Of a stretch of 64,000 nucleotides of DNA, positions 16,840 to 24,581 are shown one piece after another. A model generated the notes under the pieces. The model saw only the letters and a program-made list of their open reading frames with translations. It did no database searches and was not told where the DNA came from. A program made the position numbers and the translations under genes. Numbering within the stretch: position 1 is the stretch's first letter; every line of letters begins with the position of its first letter. Origin of the DNA: Crocinitomicaceae bacterium (GTDB taxonomy: Bacteria > Bacteroidota > Bacteroidia > Flavobacteriales_D > Crocinitomicaceae); assembly GCA_023262855.1 (NCBI GenBank), contig JALQYQ010000045.1, forward strand, positions 1-64,000, in the 5' to 3' direction.

Positions 16840-17484
16840 CTACCTCAATTCAGCCAGCGCAGCCTTCGTACCAATTGTTCTTGTAATGTAATCGATTTCC
16901 AACTTCGGACTTCTTGCCGGCGAATATTCACGACCGTAGAAAATGATCTGCAAGTGCAATTTATTCCACAATTCACGCGGAAACACTTTCTTCGCATCTG
17001 CTTCGGTTACAACAACATTTTTCCCAGAAGTAATTCCCCAACGCGTCAGCAAACGATGAATGTGCGTATCAACTGGAAATGCAGGGACCCCAAATGCTTG
17101 TGACATGACAACCGAAGCTGTTTTATGTCCAACACCTGGCAATTCTTCCAATAAATGCATTTCGTTTGGAACTTCGCCTAGGTATTTGTCAATTAAAATT
17201 TGTGATAATTCAAAAATCGCTTGGGATTTACGTGGTGAAAGTCCACATGGACGAATAATTTCTTTGATTTCTTCAACGCGCAATTTTACCATGTCGAAGG
17301 GATTATTTGCTAAACGAAAAAGAGAAGGAGTGACTTGATTCACACGAACATCTGTGCATTGGGCTGAAAGTAAAACAGCGATTAAAAGTGTGTACGCATC
17401 CGTGTGGTCCAATGGAACAGGAGTTTCTGGGTACAATTTTTCTAATTCTGTAACGATGTATTGAGCTTTTTCTTTTTTCGTCAT
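16840..17484 (-). CDS. nth: Endonuclease III, lacking the [4Fe-4S] ligands
   Basis: This DNA glycosylase/AP lyase removes oxidised pyrimidines in base excision repair. The helix-hairpin-helix LPGVGHKTA carries the catalytic Lys (121), and VDTHIHRL carries the catalytic Asp (139). The 214-aa length is normal. The C-terminus, where E. coli Nth has the four cluster Cys, reads FYGREYSPARSPKLEIDYITRTIG with no Cys, so no iron-sulfur cluster can form there. The only Cys are Cys43 and Cys80 near the middle. The active site is intact, so activity without the cluster is likely. It lies 28 bases downstream of the TPR gene. Confidence 0.92.
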   Translation of the reverse strand: MTKKEKAQYIVTELEKLYPETPVPLDHTDAYTLLIAVLLSAQCTDVRVNQVTPSLFRLANNPFDMVKLRVEEIKEIIRPCGLSPRKSQAIFELSQILIDKYLGEVPNEMHLLEELPGVGHKTASVVMSQAFGVPAFPVDTHIHRLLTRWGITSGKNVVVTEADAKKVFPRELWNKLHLQIIFYGREYSPARSPKLEIDYITRTIGTKAALAELR

Positions 17485-17512
17485 GATTTAAAGAGCCTTG
17501 AAAGTGTGCAAC

Positions 17513-18004
17513 TTATTTTTTTTGAGTATTGTTTTGGATGAATTGAAGAAATTTCTGTTGTTCTTCCATCGATGGAAAGCGTTTTTGAAATTCTAAATAT
17601 GTCGACAGAATTTTTGCACGAATCACTGCTGGATTAACCAAAGGAACCGTCGATTTTTGTAGTAATTGTGGCGCATTGTTGATGGCAATGGTGTCTTTCG
17701 GATCGATAGAAAGTGCTTTTTTGTAATCAGCATCTGCAGCCTCCGTTTGGTTGCTAATTTGAAAAGCAAATCCACGACAACTGTAGCGAAATCCATACTG
17801 AGGTTGCAATTGAATTGCTTTTGAAAAATCAGCAATACTTTCAGATATCTTTCCTTGTTGTAAGAAACAAAATGCGCGATCGGCATAACAATCAGCGTGA
17901 TCAGGACTTTCAGTAACCGCCTGATTGTACAATTCAATTGCCTGGTCAAACGATTTTTTCAATTGAAATTGATACGCTTCCGCATGTGATTTATTCGCAA
18001 ACAT
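17513..18004 (-). CDS. TPR protein
   Basis: The protein has about 163 aa from the ATG at 18004 (MFANKSHAEAYQFQLKKSFDQAIELYNQ). Three to four TPRs are visible: DHADCYADRAFCFLQQGKISESIADFSKAIQLQPQYGFRYSCRGFAFQ and TEAADADYKKALSIDP. It has no signal peptide and is cytoplasmic. A longer reading from 18049 adds 15 residues but overlaps the divergent gene. It probably acts as a scaffold; no partner is evident beyond nth downstream. Confidence 0.65.
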   Translation of the reverse strand: MFANKSHAEAYQFQLKKSFDQAIELYNQAVTESPDHADCYADRAFCFLQQGKISESIADFSKAIQLQPQYGFRYSCRGFAFQISNQTEAADADYKKALSIDPKDTIAINNAPQLLQKSTVPLVNPAVIRAKILSTYLEFQKRFPSMEEQQKFLQFIQNNTQKK

Positions 18005-18019
18005 CCTTATTTTTACTTT

Positions 18020-18259
18020 ATGAATGATAAAAATACGGACTTTCCGCAATACCGTAAGCTTTCAAACGATAAGACTTTTTACAAGATCCTTTCAGATCGC
18101 TTGTTTGAAGAAGTCCAATTGATGGGCTCAAAAGTGTTGCATTATTCGGTAGAAGCAAAACAATATCCTGAAATCTTGAAAATTCAAGACATGTTGCAAG
18201 CAGAATCTCCTTATTCCATCATTTCTGAAGAAGAATTTACACTAAAAACCCAACTATGA
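18020..18259 (+). CDS. Small conserved-looking protein of unknown function
   Basis: The 79-aa product (MNDKNTDFPQYRKLSNDKTFYKILSDRLFEEVQLMGSKVL...) is hydrophilic and without a signal. It overlaps the following lipoprotein gene by ATGA (18256-18259), a coupling pattern that supports it as real. It is the first gene of a plus-strand run that continues to 21620. Function not known. Confidence 0.55.
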   Translation: MNDKNTDFPQYRKLSNDKTFYKILSDRLFEEVQLMGSKVLHYSVEAKQYPEILKIQDMLQAESPYSIISEEEFTLKTQL

Positions 18260-18708
18260 AATATCTATTCATTCTGCTATCACTTGTTGTGCTGGCATCT
18301 TGTGCTTTGAATGCTGATCAAGAGCAAAAATTAAATCAATCCATGGCTGGCTACTTGCATGCGCGCAATGATTGTCAATTGGTTTCGTATGTGGCATTTA
18401 CATATCCAGCTGTCGTTGCCGATTACAAAGAACAAGGCGATAGCATTTTTCAAGCGAAATTTGATTGTACCCAAGATAGCATCACGTGGAATGATCCAAC
18501 GATTCGATTAATTCAACAAGAAGGAAAGTCAATTCATGCCTTGATTGATGTGGCACAAGTAGATGAATATTCATATGAAATATTGAAAGAGAAACAACAA
18601 ATCGTTGCAATCAGTGAAGACAATGGTAATTCGTGGTTTTTTGTAGAACATGCATATTATGTTGATAAATCGAAGTTGAATAACCTAAAAAGATTAATCA
18701 AAGAATAA
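18256..18708 (+). CDS. Lipoprotein of unknown function
   Basis: The 150-aa product has a lipobox (VLASCALN, Cys16). The mature part is acidic and contains KFDCTQDSITWNDPTIRLIQQEGKSIHALIDV. No domain is recognised. It is translationally coupled to the preceding small gene and is followed 21 bases later by the outer-membrane barrel gene. Confidence 0.55.
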   Translation: MKYLFILLSLVVLASCALNADQEQKLNQSMAGYLHARNDCQLVSYVAFTYPAVVADYKEQGDSIFQAKFDCTQDSITWNDPTIRLIQQEGKSIHALIDVAQVDEYSYEILKEKQQIVAISEDNGNSWFFVEHAYYVDKSKLNNLKRLIKE

Positions 18709-18729
18709 AGTTTTTTATATTTTTAATGC

Positions 18730-19539
18730 ATGTTAAAAGCAATTTTTGGACTACTGCTTCTTGCACCACTTACGTTAGTTGCACAAGGATGGCTTCCCAT
18801 GGGAGCGCGTTCGAATTCAATGGCGAATAGTTCTGTTACCTTGACAGATGTTTGGTCTTTTCACCACAATCCAGGTGCAATGGCTGATTTGGAAAAACAA
18901 GCATTTGGGATCTCGTATGAAAATCGATTTTTATTGAAAGAATTGCAATCGCAAGGTTTGGTTTATGGTCAACCATTGAAAAAAGGAGTTATTTCTTTTG
19001 GAGCTCAAACGTATGGCTTCAAAACGTATCGTACAAATAGAGTAGGACTTGGCTATTCGATGAAACTAAGCGAGAAATTTTCTGCTGGTGTTCAATTGAA
19101 TTATCAAAACATCCGTTTGACGGAAAACTATGGAAGTAAGAATACGGTAACTGCAGAAGTAGGGATTTTGGCAAAACTTACAGAGAAATGGACCATTGGC
19201 GTTTCTGCGTTTAATCTCGGTAGAAACAAATTGGCTGATTTTCAAGACGATCGTTTTACTACTTTAATGCGTTTGGGAACAAGCTACCAGTTTTCTAAAA
19301 AAGTGTTGGTTACTGCCGAAGCTGAAAAGAATGTTGATTTTCCGTTAAGAGCGAAGGCAGGAATCGAATATCAGCTCGTTGAAAAGTTCTATTTACGTGG
19401 AGGATTCGCAACTCAACCAATTGAGTTAAGTTTTGGTTTTGGGTACAAGTTCAGTGTTTTTCAGTTGGATTTTGGAAGCGCATATCACCAGCAATTGGGT
19501 TGGTCGCCTCATTTTTCCTTCACCTATCAGCATAAATAA
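18730..19539 (+). CDS. Outer-membrane beta-barrel protein (PorV/FadL-like)
   Basis: The 269-aa protein has a signal peptide (TLVAQ) and then WLPMGARSNSMANSSVTLTDVWSFHHNPGAMADL, the N-terminal pattern of PorV/UPF0164-like barrels in which an N-terminal Asn-Pro segment plugs the pore. Alternating strands with aromatic ends fill the rest, ending in FTYQHK. A direct role in T9SS is possible but unproven. It is two bases from the next gene, whose product also ends in a barrel. Confidence 0.6.
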   Translation: MLKAIFGLLLLAPLTLVAQGWLPMGARSNSMANSSVTLTDVWSFHHNPGAMADLEKQAFGISYENRFLLKELQSQGLVYGQPLKKGVISFGAQTYGFKTYRTNRVGLGYSMKLSEKFSAGVQLNYQNIRLTENYGSKNTVTAEVGILAKLTEKWTIGVSAFNLGRNKLADFQDDRFTTLMRLGTSYQFSKKVLVTAEAEKNVDFPLRAKAGIEYQLVEKFYLRGGFATQPIELSFGFGYKFSVFQLDFGSAYHQQLGWSPHFSFTYQHK

Positions 19540-19541
19540 AC

Positions 19542-21620
19542 ATGCAAACTTGGGTGCGAAATAGTTGTATTGTCCTTTTCCTTTGTTGTTCATTGGGAAG
19601 TTTCGCGCAGGAAAAAAGCGAGGTTGTGCAACAACGAATCGAGTTTATTGCAGAACAATTGGAATCGGAGGAGATTGATTTGACGAATGTTGTTGAGCAA
19701 TTGAATTACTATTTCGATCATCCACTAAATTTGAATGGCGCAACTGCTGAAGAATTGGAGGATCTCAATTTATTATCAGCAGTACAAATCAATGATTTAC
19801 TGTTGCACATTAAATTGTATGGAAAGTTGATTTCCATTTATGAGTTGCAAAGTCTTGAATATTGGGATTTACAAACGATTCAGTTGGTTCGACCATTTGT
19901 GCGTGTAGATGATAAATTGGATAATCTGCATATTTCTTGGAAAGAGGCAATTGATCAGGGGAATTACGAAGCCTTCTTGCGTTATCAAACAACGCCACAA
20001 GAAAAATCGGGGTTTCAGCAAGTTCCAGATTCGATCCTTCAGTCCAGCAATTCGTATTATTATGGTAATTCAGATCGCTATTATTCTCGCTTTCGTTACA
20101 CCTATCGAACAAACATTAGTATTGGCGTAACGGGTGAAAAAGATGCTGGTGAACAGTTTTTTCGTGGTGCCCAAAAAAACGGCTTTGACTTTTATTCCTT
20201 TCATGCCTTTTTTAAAGGTGGAAAATACCTGAAGGCTGTGGCACTTGGAGATTATCAAGTACAAATTGGTCAAGGATTAAATCTTTGGTCAGGTTATGCA
20301 TTTGGAAAAACTGCTGATGTAACGAACATTAAAAAAACGGCCAATCCATTAAAGGCATATACTTCAGTTGATGAATCACGTTTTATGCGAGGAGCGGCGT
20401 TTGATTTAGGTTGGAAATCATTTTCACTGTTGACGTTTGCGTCGGTTAAAAAAGTGGATGCTTCTGTTTTAGCAGATTCATTATATGATGATTTAGAATA
20501 TGTTTCCAGCATCAATTTGTCAGGTTTGCACAGAACGAATGCTGAAATTGCGAAGAAAGACGCATTAACAGAAACAATTGCTGGTTCCAATTTGCGCTAT
20601 CGAAACCGAAATTTTCAGTTTGGAATTTCAGGAGTTTATCAAGGTTATGATAAAGCTTTTAATAAGGCGATTGCACCCTACAATCAATTTGATTTTCGTG
20701 GAAAAAACATGCTTTCGTTTAGTACAGATTATAGTTGGGTGATTAAGAATTTTAATTTTTTCGGTGAAACAGCACGTTCTTCTTATTCTGGTGAATGGGC
20801 AAATTTACACGGTGTTCTCTTTTCGTTGGATTCAAGAGCTTCGTTTAGTTTATTGTACCGCAATTATCAAAAAGGATATCAAACATTTTACAATACTGGT
20901 TTTTCAGAAGGTAGCAATACACAAAATGAAAAAGGTATTTATGCTGGGTTAAAATTGAAATTATCATCAGCTTGGTCACTAAATTCGTATGTTGATTTAT
21001 TCAAGTTTCCGTGGATGAAATACCAGGTTGATGGTCCTTCAGCAGGACATGAAATCATGGTGCAAGCATCATACAAACCAAATAAAATTCTTGAGATTTA
21101 TGGTCGTTACCGTGAACAGTTGCGTCAAAAGAATAGTCGTGATTCGGATGGAACCGTTACGGAATTGGAAGATGTGTTGCAACGCAATTACCGTTTGAAT
21201 GTATCGTATGCAGTAAGTGAATTTTTCACCATTAAAAGTCGATTGGAATATGTAACAATTCACCGACCAAGTAATACGCCAGAACAAGGAATGATTTTGA
21301 CACAAGATATTTTGTTTAAACCAAAAAATCTCCCATTCGATTTATCCTTGCGCTACGCCTTATTCGATACAGATAGTTATGATTCACGCTTGTACACCTA
21401 CGAGAACAATGCCTTGTACGTATTCGCAGTTCCAGCATATTATTATCAAGGAAGTCGTTTTTATGCAATGGTAAGATATTCCTTCCTGCGACATTGTGAT
21501 TTATGGGTGCGATATGGCGTGTTTAAATACAATAATCGCTCAACAATTGGTTCTGGTGCTGAAGAAATTAAAGGATCTGTGAAAACGGATATTACGGTTC
21601 AATTACGCATCAAATTCTAA
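19542..21620 (+). CDS. Large outer-membrane protein with N-terminal helix-hairpin-helix
   Basis: The 692-aa protein has a signal peptide (LGSFAQ). Residues about 50-115 contain LNLNGATAEELEDLNLLSAVQINDLLLHI, a ComEA-like helix-hairpin-helix repeat. After residue 120 the protein is a large beta barrel with strands such as LRYALFDTDSYDSRLYTYENNALYVFAVPAYYYQG and a C-terminal LRIKF. Helix-hairpin-helix units usually bind nucleic acid, so with a surface barrel a role in DNA uptake is conceivable but only inference. It is coupled to the barrel gene upstream. Its stop faces that of dnaX at a small palindrome. Confidence 0.65.
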   Translation: MQTWVRNSCIVLFLCCSLGSFAQEKSEVVQQRIEFIAEQLESEEIDLTNVVEQLNYYFDHPLNLNGATAEELEDLNLLSAVQINDLLLHIKLYGKLISIYELQSLEYWDLQTIQLVRPFVRVDDKLDNLHISWKEAIDQGNYEAFLRYQTTPQEKSGFQQVPDSILQSSNSYYYGNSDRYYSRFRYTYRTNISIGVTGEKDAGEQFFRGAQKNGFDFYSFHAFFKGGKYLKAVALGDYQVQIGQGLNLWSGYAFGKTADVTNIKKTANPLKAYTSVDESRFMRGAAFDLGWKSFSLLTFASVKKVDASVLADSLYDDLEYVSSINLSGLHRTNAEIAKKDALTETIAGSNLRYRNRNFQFGISGVYQGYDKAFNKAIAPYNQFDFRGKNMLSFSTDYSWVIKNFNFFGETARSSYSGEWANLHGVLFSLDSRASFSLLYRNYQKGYQTFYNTGFSEGSNTQNEKGIYAGLKLKLSSAWSLNSYVDLFKFPWMKYQVDGPSAGHEIMVQASYKPNKILEIYGRYREQLRQKNSRDSDGTVTELEDVLQRNYRLNVSYAVSEFFTIKSRLEYVTIHRPSNTPEQGMILTQDILFKPKNLPFDLSLRYALFDTDSYDSRLYTYENNALYVFAVPAYYYQGSRFYAMVRYSFLRHCDLWVRYGVFKYNNRSTIGSGAEEIKGSVKTDITVQLRIKF

Positions 21621-21630
21621 AATTAGAATT
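21613..21630. terminator. Possible bidirectional AT-rich hairpin between convergent genes
   Basis: The palindrome AATTCTAA-AA-TTAGAATT contains the stop codons of both facing genes (21618-21620 plus, 21623-21625 minus). The stem is short and AT-rich, without a long T run, so termination here is weakly supported. Confidence 0.3.
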
Positions 21631-22273
21631 CAATATCCAAATTAAACGTAGTTTTTAGGGTGTGAAGATTAGGATTCTTGCGTGCTAAAGCAGCAAATTT
21701 ATCTTTTCCAGTAAGGAATTTTACTTCTTGTTCCGGATTTTCATTCAATGAGAAACTAACTTCAAAGGCATAGTTTTTAAGTTCTCTTCTGAAATAGGCA
21801 ATCATATCTTGTAGATGTGGCGTGATATAATCTACCTGAATTTGATTATCCACATCCATCACAAAGTGCGTTTCTGTTTTTTGAATTGGCTCACGTTTCA
21901 CCATGGCATTGTAAAAGGTTTCCATTCCTTTTTCCTTCATTTCAAAGGCAAATCGGCGCCACAACATTTTGACTTGATCATATGAAAAAGAATTCATCGG
22001 CATATTTTCTGGCATTATGCTAGATGAAGCTTGTTCTTCTTCTTTTTTCACCATTAACTCTTTGATCGAAAGTGTAGCCGAACTCAATTTTCCAATTGGT
22101 GCTGATGCGTTTTTTGGTTCCACATGCTGAACCAATGGAGCTTGCCTAACGACCGGAGCATTTGGCTTTGGAGTCGCTGGGACTTTGTCGCGTAAATTTT
22201 GATTTGGAAATGGAAGAATGTCAACAGGTTCCGTCAGCCATTTTTTTTTTCGAGCTCCTGATTCAAGGAACAC
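21623..22273 (-). CDS. dnaX: Tau-specific C-terminal part of DNA polymerase III (after frameshift)
   Basis: The frame overlaps the end of the gamma frame by 40 bases and encodes the lower part of DnaX: a Pro-rich linker (LRDKVPATPKPNAPVVRQ) then a folded domain ending in KFLTGKDKFAALARKNPNLHTLKTTFNLDIEF, like the C-terminus of Bacteroidota DnaX. No sign of decay is seen. It is entered by a -1 shift at the A10 run (22241-22250): gamma reads GAA AAA AAA AAT, tau reads AAA TGG. The MFLESGARKKK at its start belongs to the overlap and is not a natural start. A tau product would be about 575 aa. Confidence 0.75.
   Translation of the reverse strand: MFLESGARKKKWLTEPVDILPFPNQNLRDKVPATPKPNAPVVRQAPLVQHVEPKNASAPIGKLSSATLSIKELMVKKEEEQASSSIMPENMPMNSFSYDQVKMLWRRFAFEMKEKGMETFYNAMVKREPIQKTETHFVMDVDNQIQVDYITPHLQDMIAYFRRELKNYAFEVSFSLNENPEQEVKFLTGKDKFAALARKNPNLHTLKTTFNLDIEF
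22234..22259 (-). promoter_or_regulatory. dnaX: Candidate programmed frameshift or slippage site (A10) in dnaX
   Basis: On the minus strand AGGAG (22255-22259) is followed by CTCG and ten A (22250-22241), then TGGCTGA. The gamma stop (22234-22236) is two codons past the run. From the G of AGGAG to the second slip codon is about ten bases, like the stimulatory site in E. coli dnaX. Ten A could also cause polymerase slippage, as in Thermus dnaX; a run of 11 or 8 A gives one continuous frame. I see no convincing downstream stem-loop. Bacteroidota 30S subunits are said to mask the anti-Shine-Dalgarno, which weakens the AGGAG argument. Confidence 0.65.
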
Positions 22274-23349
22274 AATTGCATCAAGGCCATTTCAACCAGT
22301 AATCGTTGGTTTTTTGATGACTTGTAATCGACGTCTGATTTGCTCAAAATAGCAAGTGAACGCAAAATGATGTGAGCATCCAATTGTTTGGATTGATCAA
22401 TGTATTTTTGCTCAATGTTTTCACCAACTTCTAATAAAGAAGCAGTTCTAACGTCTTTACAAACCAATAAATTTCTGAAATGGTCCGCTAGTCCAACAAT
22501 AAAGTTGTGACCATCAAAACCTTTTTCGTAAATGTCATTCAACAAAAGCAGGGCAGAAGGAATATCTTCTTTTTGCATGCTTTCAACTATTCTGAAATAA
22601 TAATCATAATCCAGAATGTTCAAATTTTCGATGACACTTTTATAGGTTAAATTCGTTCCTGTAAACGTTACAATTTGATCAAAAATTGAAAGCGCATCAC
22701 GCAAGGCTCCATCAGCTTTTTGGGCAATAAGGTGCAAGGCTTCTGGATCCGCGGTAATTCCTTCTTTAGTCGCAATATTCGCTAAATGATCTGCGATGTC
22801 TTTTACTTTAATTCGGCTGAAATCAAAAATTTGACAACGTGAGAGAATCGTTGGAATAATCTTGTGTTTTTCAGTCGTTGCTAAAATGAAAATTGCATGT
22901 TTTGGCGGCTCTTCTAATGTTTTCAAAAAAGCATTGAATGCCGAAGAAGACAACATGTGAACCTCGTCGATGATGTACACCTTGTAATCTCCAAGTTGAG
23001 GAGCAATGCGCACCTGATCAATCAAATTACGAATATCTTCTACCGAGTTGTTCGAAGCAGCATCCAATTCATACACATTCAAAGAAGCACCCGAATTGAA
23101 CGATTGACATGAATCACATTGGTCACAGGCTTCTACAGCTTCCGTTCGGTTGAAACAATTGATTGTTTTGGCTAAAATACGTGCCGTTGTTGTTTTACCA
23201 ACTCCACGTGAACCACAAAAAAGAAATGCTTGTGCTAAGTGATCGATTTTAATCGCGTTTTTCAGCGTATTTGTAATAGATTTTTGACCTACGACAGTGT
23301 CGAAAGTCTGGGGTCTATATTTTCTGGCTGAAACAACGAAATCACTCAT
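22234..23349 (-). CDS. dnaX: DNA polymerase III gamma subunit (AAA+ clamp-loader ATPase)
   Basis: This is the motor subunit of the clamp loader. The 371-aa frame has Walker A GSRGVGKTTTARILAK, a zinc module (CFNRTEAVEACDQCDSC), Walker B IIDEVHML, sensor residues in LATTEKHKIIPTILSRCQIF, and the collar domain. Normal full-length DnaX in this phylum is longer (about 580-600 aa), yet here the frame ends with KKNG and a stop right after an A10 run. The full protein needs a -1 shift into the 21623-22273 frame. The -7 box TAAATTTG (23355-23362, minus) lies 5 bases before the ATG. Confidence 0.9.
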   Translation of the reverse strand: MSDFVVSARKYRPQTFDTVVGQKSITNTLKNAIKIDHLAQAFLFCGSRGVGKTTTARILAKTINCFNRTEAVEACDQCDSCQSFNSGASLNVYELDAASNNSVEDIRNLIDQVRIAPQLGDYKVYIIDEVHMLSSSAFNAFLKTLEEPPKHAIFILATTEKHKIIPTILSRCQIFDFSRIKVKDIADHLANIATKEGITADPEALHLIAQKADGALRDALSIFDQIVTFTGTNLTYKSVIENLNILDYDYYFRIVESMQKEDIPSALLLLNDIYEKGFDGHNFIVGLADHFRNLLVCKDVRTASLLEVGENIEQKYIDQSKQLDAHIILRSLAILSKSDVDYKSSKNQRLLVEMALMQLCSLNQELEKKNG

Positions 23350-23354
23350 TGGTA

Positions 23355-23362
23355 CAAATTTA
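23355..23362 (-). promoter_or_regulatory. -7 promoter box of dnaX
   Basis: Minus strand TAAATTTG matches TAnnTTTG. The 3' end of the box is 5 bases from the ATG, so transcription should begin at or near the start codon. A TTTTTTGG at about 23 bases upstream of the box could be the -33 element. Confidence 0.6.
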
Positions 23363-23567
23363 ATGGAAACCGTTCAATCTGAAACCAAAAAAACGGAATT
23401 GTTAAAAACTTATTTTGTTTGAAAAAACGAGCAATATACAATTTAGTGCTAGAGCAAAGGACTAATCTATAAGTAAGTTAATAAAGCTTCATTTTTACGT
23501 GAATTTTTCAACAATTGAATCAACTGCAACTCTTTTTACCTACTTTTAGAGAAATCAAATTCAAAGT

Positions 23568-23882
23568 ATGAAAAGAAAATTTTTAGCACTTGCAGCTCTT
23601 GCGTTAGTAGTTGCATCTTGTGGTGGACCTGGAAAAGCAGAATATGATACTGCTGCTGGTAAAATTTGTGATTGTATGAGTGAAAAAACTGCTGCTGCAG
23701 CTGCTGATACATCTGAATTTAAAATCGATATGACGGAAATCGATTATGCGATTTGTGCCTTTGATGTTGCAACTGATGTTGATTTAACAGATGAGCAAAT
23801 GGGCAAATCAATTGAAGAGAAATGTGCAGATTTAAAACCTGTTCACGATAATTATGTTAAAACTGCGAAATCAGTTAAATAA
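23568..23882 (+). CDS. Small lipoprotein, Cys-containing
   Basis: The 104-aa product has a lipobox (VVASCGGPG, Cys18). The mature part is acidic and has three further Cys (KICDCMSEK, YAICAF, EEKCADL) and four helices' worth of Ala/Asp-rich sequence. It stands alone with its own terminator. Function unknown; the Cys pattern suggests disulfides in the periplasm. Confidence 0.5.
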   Translation: MKRKFLALAALALVVASCGGPGKAEYDTAAGKICDCMSEKTAAAAADTSEFKIDMTEIDYAICAFDVATDVDLTDEQMGKSIEEKCADLKPVHDNYVKTAKSVK

Positions 23883-23898
23883 TTAATAGATTTTCAAC

Positions 23899-23938
23899 AA
23901 AAAGCCCCGTTTTGCATAGCAGAACGGGGCTTTTTAGT
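23899..23938 (+). terminator. Rho-independent terminator
   Basis: A 15-bp stem: AAAGCCCCGTTTTGC and GCAGAACGGGGCTTT with loop ATA (one T-G pair), followed by a T run. It ends the small lipoprotein gene and, since it also has A residues on the other side, may serve the facing cyclophilin gene. Confidence 0.9.
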
Positions 23939-23954
23939 TTCTTGAATTAGTGAT

Positions 23955-24407
23955 TTAATCGATGATTTCAATTGCATCAATTGAATCCCCTTGACGAATG
24001 TCATCTACTACATCAACGCCTTCAATTACTTTTCCAAAACAAGTATGATTTCCGTCTAAATGAGCTGTGTTGTTTCTTGAATGACAAACAAAAAATTGAG
24101 ATCCTCCAGTATTTCTTCCAGCATGCGCCATTGAAAGAACTCCTCTGTCATGGTACTGGTTTCCACCTGTTAATTCACAATCGATTTTGTATCCTGGTCC
24201 ACCTGTTCCCTGCATACCATTCGATCCTTCACGTGAGTTTGGACAACCACCTTGAATCACGAAATCAGGCAAAACGCGGTGCCATTTCAAACCATTGTAA
24301 AATCCTTCTTTCGCCAATTTAACGAAGTTTGCAACAGTGTTTGGTGCGTCTTCTGTGTATAAAGAAACACGCATGTCTCCTTTGTTTGTTTTAATAAGTG
24401 CTTCCAT
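23955..24407 (-). CDS. Peptidyl-prolyl cis-trans isomerase, cyclophilin type
   Basis: Cyclophilin-type PPIase of about 150 aa without a signal peptide, hence cytoplasmic. The active-site motifs FHR-type (WHRVLPDFVIQGG), NTGGSQFFVCHS and LDGNHTCFGKV are all present. The ATG at 24407 (MEALIKTNKGDMRV) was chosen; a longer in-frame start 18 bases upstream adds only MQKKIN. On the minus strand TATCTTTG (24423-24430 on plus) lies 15 bases upstream. Substrates are general proline-containing proteins. Confidence 0.92.
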   Translation of the reverse strand: MEALIKTNKGDMRVSLYTEDAPNTVANFVKLAKEGFYNGLKWHRVLPDFVIQGGCPNSREGSNGMQGTGGPGYKIDCELTGGNQYHDRGVLSMAHAGRNTGGSQFFVCHSRNNTAHLDGNHTCFGKVIEGVDVVDDIRQGDSIDAIEIID

Positions 24408-24422
24408 GTTTATTTTTTTTTG

Positions 24423-24430
24423 CAAAGATA
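24423..24430 (-). promoter_or_regulatory. -7 promoter box of the cyclophilin gene
   Basis: Minus strand TATCTTTG, exact TAnnTTTG, 15 bases upstream of the ATG at 24407. Confidence 0.55.
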
Positions 24431-24569
24431 CCGATATCTTGAAATTTTCCTTAAATTCTTTTAAAACTGTTGAAATATTCTAAAATTGATCTTTGCACTA
24501 TGGCAAATTAAACATGTTGAACTGCTTTTTTATTGACCTAAATCAAGTGATATATTGCGCCAGAGTTTG

Positions 24570-24577
24570 TAAATTTG
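24570..24577 (+). promoter_or_regulatory. -7 promoter box of bshC
   Basis: TAAATTTG fits TAnnTTTG and ends 4 bases before the ATG of bshC, so the mRNA would start at or just before the start codon. A clear -33 TTTG is not seen. Confidence 0.55.
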
Positions 24578-24581
24578 TTCC

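Noticed and set aside
16648..17103. A 151-codon plus-strand frame over the small membrane gene and nth
   Set aside because: It is the antisense shadow of two well-supported genes and has no signal or domain.
22241..22250. dnaX as a plain pseudogene
   Set aside because: The downstream frame is long and conserved to its end, and gamma plus tau are known to be made this way in other bacteria; a sequencing error remains possible.
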